The notes under the pieces: model-generated
Seen by the model: only the letters and a program-made list of their open reading frames with translations
What the model was told of the DNA's origin: nothing
The model's database searches: none
In this document: piece after piece, positions 55,770 through 64,000 of the stretch
Position numbering within the stretch: the stretch's first letter is position 1
Layout: each line of letters starts with the position of its first letter
Source of the DNA: Vesta saturnalis
Taxonomy: Eukaryota > Arthropoda > Insecta > Coleoptera > Lampyridae
Assembly: GCA_036346205.1 (NCBI GenBank)
Contig: JARFJB010000379.1
Coordinates: 3,961,501 to 4,025,500 of the forward strand
Reading direction: 5' to 3'
Length of the DNA: 64,000 nucleotides
Translations under genes and position numbers: made by a program

Positions 55770-57400
55770 CTATAATTTAAAAAAAGGGGTAAAAGTTATA
55801 GCAAAAGGAATACTTAACTTTATGAAGAATATCGCGTTGAACCCCCATGCACGAACAATGCAAAAATTGCATTTAGGTATTAAAGAAAAATTAATTGTGT
55901 ATTAATTCTTTAAGTATTGCTATAAAACTTCATAGCTAAAACTTTAATAGTTAGTAACAATATATAAAGACAAGAGAAATGAAATTAAAAAGAATAAAAC
56001 TATACACTATACATACAATTCCAACAAAATGTATTCAACCTTTATAAATGTTTAAAATGTTTTCCGTTACATAAAATGCATTTATGTATTCCACGGTGTG
56101 TACTTTAGTACTTGATGTACTCCTTACAACCTGATTGATACGGCTAATCATATCTTCTCGCGAAGTAGGACGAGTTTTGTAGACTAAAGTCTACCCCATA
56201 AATAAAAATCTAAAACGTAAGCCTAGCAGCAATGCAGGCGTTTTCAATGTTTTGAAACGTGTTTTCAATGTTTTGAAAACGCCTGAATTGCTGGTAGGCA
56301 ATATAGGAAAGAATACTCTGAAAGGCAAAAGTTTTTAAGTGTTTGGCAAGTCGTCTTAGAAATGTTGATCCCAAATCCTGAAATAGAAGACAACGGCCAG
56401 TCCGAAGTGTTGATTCAATTATACGTGTCCTTGCGTACAAGAAGTGGATCTACATTTAAGTGTATGAAGAATATCGAATGATTTAGGGGCCAGTAAAACG
56501 ACAGTCCATAAAATTTTAAGTGATTTTAACTTAATCCGTACCATATCACAATTTAGTTGTCGAATCTTGTGGACAGACGAAGCAACTTACGAACACCGGC
56601 GGAGTAATTCTGCACAATATGCATTGGCCAGAAAATAATCCTCATTGGCTAAAAGAAGTGGACCACCAAACCCAGTGAAATGTAAATACTTGGTGTGGTT
56701 TATTGGGAAATAAAATTATTGGCCTGAATATTTTTAATGATCATTTAAACCTTTATACCTCCAATTTTTAACGAATGAACGATCAGGCTGATTAGAATAC
56801 GTTCCGTTAAATATTAGAAGCATAATGTGGTACCAACATGACGAATGCCCCGCGCATTTATCCCGCGACGTTATGAATTTTATAGATACCACTTACCCAA
56901 ATAGGTGGATTGGACGAGGAAACCTATTTCCATGGCCAGCCAGATTCCGGATATTACGTTTTAGATTTTTATTTATGGGGTAGACTAAAGGATTTAGTCT
57001 ACAAAACTAGTCCTACCTCGCGAGAAGATATGATTAGCCGTATCCATCAGGTTGTAAGGAGCACATTAAGTACTGAGTACACACAGTCAAATAAATAAAT
57101 GTGTTTTACGTAACGGAAAACATTTTGAACATTTCTGAAGGGGGAATACGTTTTGTTGGAATTGTATGTATAGTGTATATTTTTATTCCTTTAATTGCAT
57201 TTCTCTTGCCTCTATTTATTGTTACTAACTATAAAGTTTTAACTATGAAGTTTTCTAGCAATACGTAAGTAATTAATACACAATTAGTTTTTCTTTGACA
57301 CTTAAATGCAATTTTTGCATTGATCGTGCATGGGAATTCAACGCCATATAATTCATAAAGTTAAGTATTCCTTTTGCTATAACTTTTACCCCTTTTTTTA
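55770..57400 (+). mobile_element. DD41D-group element with long inverted arms
   Basis: The left 55770-56215 and right 56930-57397 are inverted copies of about 450 bp. Landmarks such as aggggtaaaagttatagcaa, atacaattccaacaaaatg and gtagactaaagtctac-like sequence recur in reverse. The arms include the 3' coding part of the transposase, so the left arm is an inverted copy of the gene's own 3' end. Only about 700 bp of unique sequence is left between them. Confidence 0.85.
56560..57098 (+). pseudogene. DD41D-group transposase, C-terminal half, broken
   Basis: It reads RILWTDEATYEHRRS (first Asp intact), then a frameshifted stretch (YLVWFIGK; LTNER). WYQHDECPAHLSRDVMNFID carries the second Asp, and NRWIGRGNLFPWPA follows. 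A one-base change then leads to YVLDFYLWGRLKDLVYKTSP with the third Asp, ending at a stop at 57096-57098. The N-terminal DNA-binding part is reduced to traces before 56560. The spacing and motifs put it with the relics at 5206 and 53598. It is inactive through frameshifts and 5' loss. Confidence 0.8.
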
Positions 57401-58680
57401 ACGTTTTTTTAACAAATTTAGGGTACTTTCCAATTGCCATTAGATAATTACATGAGAGCTTTTAAACATTTTAAGAAAAATTGAAAAAACTGTAAAAAAA
57501 ATGAAGGCCTCCACGGTGACTTTACAAAACAATAAGATATAGATCTTATTGTTATTATTACTAATAATAAAATCTATGTTTAAAAAAACCTTTTTTACCA
57601 GAACCATTTTATAAATTTCAATTGTATAGAATCGAAATTATACCGTATTTATTCAGATGCCTTTCTCTTCTTCTCCCACCTTTGTTTGTGGCTGTTTGAC
57701 ATCTGTCAAAATTAGTAACGGACGAAAATGAATTGAATGAAAATGAAAACACTGCACTTGGGCGACCGTGGTGCGCCTCTTTGTTTAAATGTTTATTATG
57801 TCAGAGAGTACCAAATTCAAAGTTAATAAACTGAAAATTGGTAAAAATATTACCAAAAGTGTAGAATTTAAATAGGTATTTTTTATATGTTTATACATAC
57901 ATGCAATTTTTTTAATATTTGTGGAAAAAATTCAAACAAGACATGCGTCAGTAATAAAATCTACGGTTTTGCATTTTCATTTTGCTGTAGCTTTTTAACT
58001 AATAAAGATATCGAACTGCTTTTTTTACCGTTTTACAAATTTTAGGTATTTTCTGGCTATGATGAAATAATGGTGTAGTTATATTTAAAAATTTCGAAAA
58101 ACGCTCTGTAGTGATGGCTTTAAAAGCAAAATATTATAAATTTCTACATTGTAATGCTTAAAAAACATTTTTTTGGTTAAATTAGAACTATTTTATAAAT
58201 TTCGATTTGATGAAACTAAAATTATAGCGTAATTAAACAGGTGACTTTTCCCTCTCCTGATACAAATTACATCTCACATGCTTACCGTGGAATTTAATTG
58301 TGTTTACATAACAAGTTGCGTGAAAATAACGTATAATCATTGTGTTCATTGGGTTATCCCCATATTAGTCATTGAATTTATCTTCAGTATATTTATATGT
58401 ATTTTTTACTTTAGAACTTAGTTTTGCTTTTGACACACATTCAGACAGACTGGTACGCTATTTATCCGCTCTTTTGTAAACGTTACATTTTATTACAAAA
58501 TCACTACTTTTATGAGTAACAGACATACGCTATTCAAATTCTTTATCTATGTACTCGGAAATTATAAAGTCGAGACTAGTTGTTCACTTTTGTAATGGAT
58601 TAACCATGGAATTTACCAATTTTTTTTATTTTTCATTTAAACGTCTAGTCTCTACGTAACAAAATTCTGAATTTTAAGCT
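57401..58680. other. Non-coding stretch with an imperfect direct repeat
   Basis: No gene recognised. A segment around 57600-57700 (attttataaatttcaattg) weakly recurs at 58170-58260 (attttataaatttcgattt). Confidence 0.5.
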
Positions 58681-58878
58681 TATTTGCATGCATCAAAGTA
58701 TAATGCGATTTGCGTTACGGAACATGGGATGCGGTTCAGCGAGTTGAGCTTTGGCTTAAAAATAGGTAATTATGAACTTGCATCATATTACTCTCGCACA
58801 ATTGATCACGGAGGAGTTCTGAGTGATGAAGATATTCAATTTAAAAACGTTACTTATTTAAATAATTTGTCATTGTGA
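58681..58878 (+). pseudogene. LINE endonuclease fragment
   Basis: It encodes YNAICVTEHGMRFSELSFGL, then GNYELASYYSRTIDHGGVL, then EDIQFKNVTYLNNLSL. The TEH motif and the HGGV segment are those of the apurinic-type endonuclease at the start of LINE ORF2. It is under 70 residues long and lacks the rest of the endonuclease and any reverse transcriptase. Confidence 0.6.
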
Positions 58879-59064
58879 ATAAACAGCTACCGAATGTCGT
58901 GTAATTGTGGTAGTTTACCGTTCTCCCAGTGGAGATTGTGGGTTGTTTCTTAACAATATTAATACTGTATTAAATGTTCTTACACAATTTAAGTATGTTT
59001 TAATAACAGGTTAGTGGAAGCGGCCCGCGGCGACAAACGGCATTTCGCATTAGAATTGTGTACA

Positions 59065-59404
59065 CTTCGTACTCATGATCCCTAGACCTATTGGAGTGAT
59101 TTGAGTCGCAGAGCCAAAAGTTCCGTCCTTTAGGATTGAAAATGGCTCCAATTTTTAAAATTGAGGCGAATTTCATGCAATATATATTTTTTAGGGCGAT
59201 TTTACGTTTAGGGTGTCGTTTTCGGGGTTTCCGAGGGTGAAAATGACAAAAATAATGTTCAAAATTAATTTTTGTGTCGGGAGCATGCTTCATTTTTCAT
59301 ATCTAGGCCGATCGTAAGATATCTTTAACGTCCGATAAGGTTCGAAAGTTTTGACCGATTTTCGTAGTTGAGGTGGCGTTTCCGGGGTCCTATTGGGCGA
59401 GAAT
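59065..59404 (+). repeat. Left long inverted repeat
   Basis: Inverted copy of 61399-61738. It includes ttgaggcgaatttcatgcaa. Confidence 0.92.
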
Positions 59405-59639
59405 CACAAAACAAGACTCATTAAAGACCTTTTTTTTATGAATTGTTAGTATTTTGAATAAACAAGCCGAGATAAAATAAGTACAAAACTGAAAGTTATT
59501 CATTGACATTGACAAGATCTCCTGTTGCAGTCGAGCTATAAAAAAATATTTTGTCATCGTGTCATTTTTATAATTTTTTCAGTTAGAACACTGTAAGGTG
59601 CAGGTAAGGCTGTTTCGTAAGCATGAGCACCCCTTGCTC

Positions 59640-61091
59640 TCACAAGTTGACTTGCAGCCGGATTTTCCTAGGACTGGGAGCTCTCCATATTTGTGACTCT
59701 TTGGTCCAGTTTGGTTCCCAGCCCACTTTGCCTAGTGTCCATCTCCAAGTTGAGGGATTTGAAGGGCATTCAGTAGGAGACAAGCAGCGGCCCCACACAT
59801 GACCTACCTGGTATGCAGTCCGCAGTGCATGCTGCTGCAATGCAGAGGCCGTTGGAGGGAGGAACTGCACTAATTTATTTTTTGTACAAAATAAATATTT
59901 TCGCACGTTCGTAGTGTGCTTCTCCTGTGTTTGAGGTCATATAGAACGGTAGCAAATTCTTCCAAAGTTTTCATTGTTTCTTCTGTTATTTCTTTTTGTG
60001 GATTGGAGACTTCAATTAAAGCTGGTGTCACGTCCAGGCGTTTCCTCCAAGCCATAAATGCCTTCTTCTTACCAACAGAATGGAAGAAGGACGTTGTATC
60101 ACAACGTGTATAACTATGAAAGCCACGTAATCAAATGAGTCGCTATGTATCGGCGCTTGGCACCAACACCTGGCAGTATCCAAAGTTCTTGCAGTCCGAG
60201 TTCTTTCAGAAAAAAGAAGAACGAAATACACAGGACCAGAACGTCAGTATCTGAAGACTGGACGAGGATGTTTTGGGCTCCATGCTCTACCATGTCTCTC
60301 ACATGGAGAATGATTCACCCGTCCGCCTCTTTTTCGTAACTTGTTTTCCTGACAATGAGGTAAGAGAATCATTAGATGAAATAATTTGTTCACCCTGGTT
60401 TGTGACTACAGTTGCTGCTGGAAAATCACAAATAAAGCTATCTGCGAGGTACTCACAAAGGATACTCTTGTTTTCAGAGTTGCGAAGGAAATCTGTCCAG
60501 TCACGAGGAAATTCACTTTGGGCTGGACCTCGCGTCGAAGCCCACATCCTCGATCTTCACGAGTCGAGTTCTTCAAGCTGCCGGACCAACAGAGATCCCA
60601 AACTAAGTCAACCCGTACTGCCCTTGTAGAAGTGACTCTCCCAGAAAGGTTTACCTTTAAGTGCCACTTAAAGTATTCCTCAAAAGTTTTGCCAATGCGT
60701 GGCCTGAAATTCTGCACCAACGCAGATCCGTCAATTATAACGCTATAAAAAGCCTTTCGGCCTCGTGGTGCCGACGACACTAATGTTTCCAATTTTTCAG
60801 CTAGTTCAGCTTTTTTTCCTGGCCTTAGTTTTCCATCCAAAGATATTGAGGGGGACATTCCTGATTGTCATAGTGGAAAAACGTATCAAAGTCCAGCTCT
60901 TTCTGCTTTGCTACAATGAAAAGTCTTGAAAATAACTGAATTTCATCTTTGAGAATGTTTACTTGAGTGCTTGTTGCTGGTTTTCTACTTTTAATATCAA
61001 ACATTATTGTTCCAATTTTTTTAACAGATTCATACAATAAATCTTTTCTGAATAAATTGCGCATAGACATGTCTACCAGCATTTTCCGCAC
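59640..61091 (-). pseudogene. Uncharacterised metazoan family (EAD-T-R / CDTTS motifs), broken
   Basis: The minus-strand reading, spliced by eye across frames, has these blocks in order: KKIGTIMFDIKSRKPATSTQ; DFDTFFHYDNQECPP; SISLDGKLRPGKKAELAEKL; AFYSVIIDGSALVQNFRPR; PRDWTDFLRNSENKSILCEY; TVVTNQGEQIISS; KEAD then a stop at 60317-60315, then IILHVRDMVEHGAQNILVQS; SDTDVLVLC; YTRCDTTSFFHSVGKKKAF; MAWRKRLDVTPALIEVSNP; LPPTASALQQHALRTAYQVG; and WTLGKVGWEPNWT. This matches a recurring, uncharacterised metazoan protein family that I know only by motif. The IIDGSA, EAD..., and SDTDVLVL segments are reminiscent of PIN/FEN-like nucleases, which is inference. At least five frameshifts or stops make this copy inactive, including the stop inside the EAD-T-R motif. 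Confidence 0.7.
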
Positions 61092-61398
61092 TATTTAGAG
61101 CCTCTACAGACAAAGTAGATCACCGCTGTGCTCTTCAAAATGATTCCCTACGCTCAGAAAAGCATCTTTCACAGCAAGACAGCGCTCCAGAAATTTTCTT
61201 TGAAAAGAGGAATACTACTGATGACATCTACATCTACGGAGATAGATTTTCAAATGCAGTCACAAGACGACCAATCTCTGGAGCTGAAAGCATTAATCTG
61301 TGCCGTGAGCTCAAATCTTGGTAAATACCGTTCGCACCACGGGTTGCCTTGATTTCAGCATTTCAGCATTACGTGCTTCAGTGGCTTTTTACATAATC

Positions 61399-61738
61399 CT
61401 TGCCCAAAAAAATCCCGGAAACGCTACCTCAAATCGGTCAAAACTTTCGAATCTTGTCGGACGTTAAAGATATATCATAAGATCGGCTTAGATATGAAAA
61501 ATGAAGCATGTTCGTGACACAGAAATTAATTTTTGATATTGTTTTTGTCATTTTCACCATCGTAAACCCCGAAAACGACACCCTAAACGTAAAAATCGCT
61601 CTAAATAAAATATATTGCCTGAAATTCGCCTCAATTTTAAAAATTTGCGATATTTTCAATCCTAAAGGGCGGAACTTCCGGCTCTGCGACTCAAATCACT
61701 CCAATAGGTCTGGGGAACATGTGTACGAAATTTCATGA
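61399..61738 (-). repeat. Right long inverted repeat
   Basis: Inverted copy of 59065-59404, followed outward by about 180 bp to the CACCCTG terminus. Confidence 0.92.
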
Positions 61739-61912
61739 AATTATTTCGAAACAGTCAAAAAATATTGAAGAAATCGCGATTTCTTTTTTCAACTTTGACA
61801 CCCTGTATCTCGGAAACGAAGCATTTCCGGACCCATGTACATATGAACTTTTTTGCTTATAATGATGAGTTCTAGTGCTCCTTTAATTTTGACGGATTAG
61901 ATAAGATTCACC

Positions 61913-61916
<4 letters not shown>

Positions 61917-61962
<46 letters not shown>
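61917..61962. repeat. (TA)n microsatellite between two element termini
   Basis: About 23 TA units exactly between CACCCTGTATA on the left and ATACAGGGTGTCC on the right. Confidence 0.95.
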
Positions 61963-63600
<1,638 letters not shown>

Positions 63601-63603
63601 TAC

Positions 63604-64000
63604 AGGGTGTTTCATTAAGGCTGGCCACCGGCCATATTTCAGAAACTAGTGGACATAAAAAGTGGAGAAAAAAAATTCATTATAAAAGTCGCCACGAGAA
63701 AATCCTGGAAATTATTTTTAAGTTCCGTAATTCATCGCAAGGGGACGCAATTGAAAATTAAAAAATAAAATTATAAATTTCTCCGAAAATTTCCACATTA
63801 AGGCATACCTTTGGTAACATCGTTAGAAAGCTTAGACAATTCTGCATCATTTTGGTCTAAGGCTCATTGGCGTACCGACCTTAATAAGAGTGGGGGAAGC
63901 TATTGAATGTGTAATCATTTAAATCGCTGTTATTTTTAAACGACTTATCCGATTGTAGTAAACCTAGGCTTGTTTAGAAGAAAAAGGTAAGTACTTTTAA
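63604..64000 (+). mobile_element. Left end of another CAGGGTG-terminated element (runs off the window)
   Basis: It starts cagggtgtttcattaaggct, then ggccaccggcc. No coding sequence is reached before the window ends. The phrase ctcattggcgtaccgacc resembles the 5' non-coding part of the DD41D-group elements (compare cgccaatggagt at 5041 and ccaatggcgggg at 52949), so a transposase of that group may follow beyond 64000. Confidence 0.6.

Larger units (their letters stand above)
59065..61916 (-). mobile_element. Long-TIR element carrying an EAD-T-R / CDTTS family gene
   Basis: The segments 59065-59404 and 61399-61738 are inverted repeats of about 340 bp. The reverse complement of the right copy matches the left through agacctattggagtgatttg, ggtgtcgttttcggggttt-like and gatatctttaacgtccg-like sequence. 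They enclose a minus-strand gene relic. On the right the sequence continues to 61916, ending CACCCTGTATA, that is CAGGGTG read inward, so that side reaches the true terminus. The left side appears to have lost about the first 180 bp. Whether the enclosed gene mobilises the element is unknown. Confidence 0.78.

Overview
The window looks like about 64 kb of an AT-rich, intron-bearing arthropod nuclear genome, most likely an insect and possibly a beetle. That reading rests on the mix of Tc1/mariner, hAT, pogo, Crypton, gypsy and non-LTR elements, the (TA)n tracts, the spliceosomal introns and the lack of any operon or Shine-Dalgarno layout. Species assignment is inference only. Nearly everything recognisable is transposable-element debris, often nested. 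I see one convincing host protein gene, with at least two exons on the minus strand at 46.0-48.0 kb, and it carries a tRNA gene inside its intron.

Layout. 1-4.75 kb: AT-rich, non-coding, with dispersed and tandem repeats. 4.76-9.4 kb: three broken transposases of one Tc1/mariner-like group; where the spacing can be measured its second and third catalytic Asp are 41 residues apart (DD41D). One of these has its C-terminal catalytic segment tandemly amplified four times. 11.2-17.3 kb: a hAT transposase relic of the ZMYM1-like kind, split by a foldback MITE and by a large dispersed repeat, which itself carries a Tc1 insertion. 17.8-18.8 kb: a Crypton-type tyrosine recombinase relic; a second, complementary C-terminal piece lies at 25.3 kb. 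19.4-21.0 kb: a Tc1 element with intact inverted repeats, inserted in another copy of the same dispersed repeat, with a probable 60-bp spliceosomal intron. 22.4-27.1 kb: a mariner-like deletion derivative, a candidate cysteine-rich exon, foldbacks and tandem arrays. 28.2-32.6 kb: a complete gypsy-type LTR retrotransposon with 142-bp LTRs and a 5-bp target duplication. 34.2-35.8 kb: duplicated pieces of a non-LTR ORF1. 36.5-38.0 kb: a nearly intact Tc1/mariner transposon. 38.9-41.9 kb: an RTE-like LINE nested in the 3' end of another LINE. 42.0-44.7 kb: a pogo-like transposon.

46.0-48.0 kb: the host gene. 48.9-50.8 kb: two degenerate minisatellites. 52.7-57.4 kb: two more DD41D-group elements, one with long inverted arms. 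59.1-61.9 kb: a long-TIR element carrying a broken gene of an uncharacterised EAD-T-R / CDTTS protein family; I consider this the most interesting object here. 62.0-63.4 kb: a 1.47-kb near-palindromic foldback flanked by (TA)n tracts. 63.6 kb to the end: the terminus of another element.

Apart from the host gene and tRNA the parts do not work together as a pathway. The record is a sequence of insertions, and several relative ages can be read from nesting order. Identifications come from translated motifs and memory of protein families. No database search was run.
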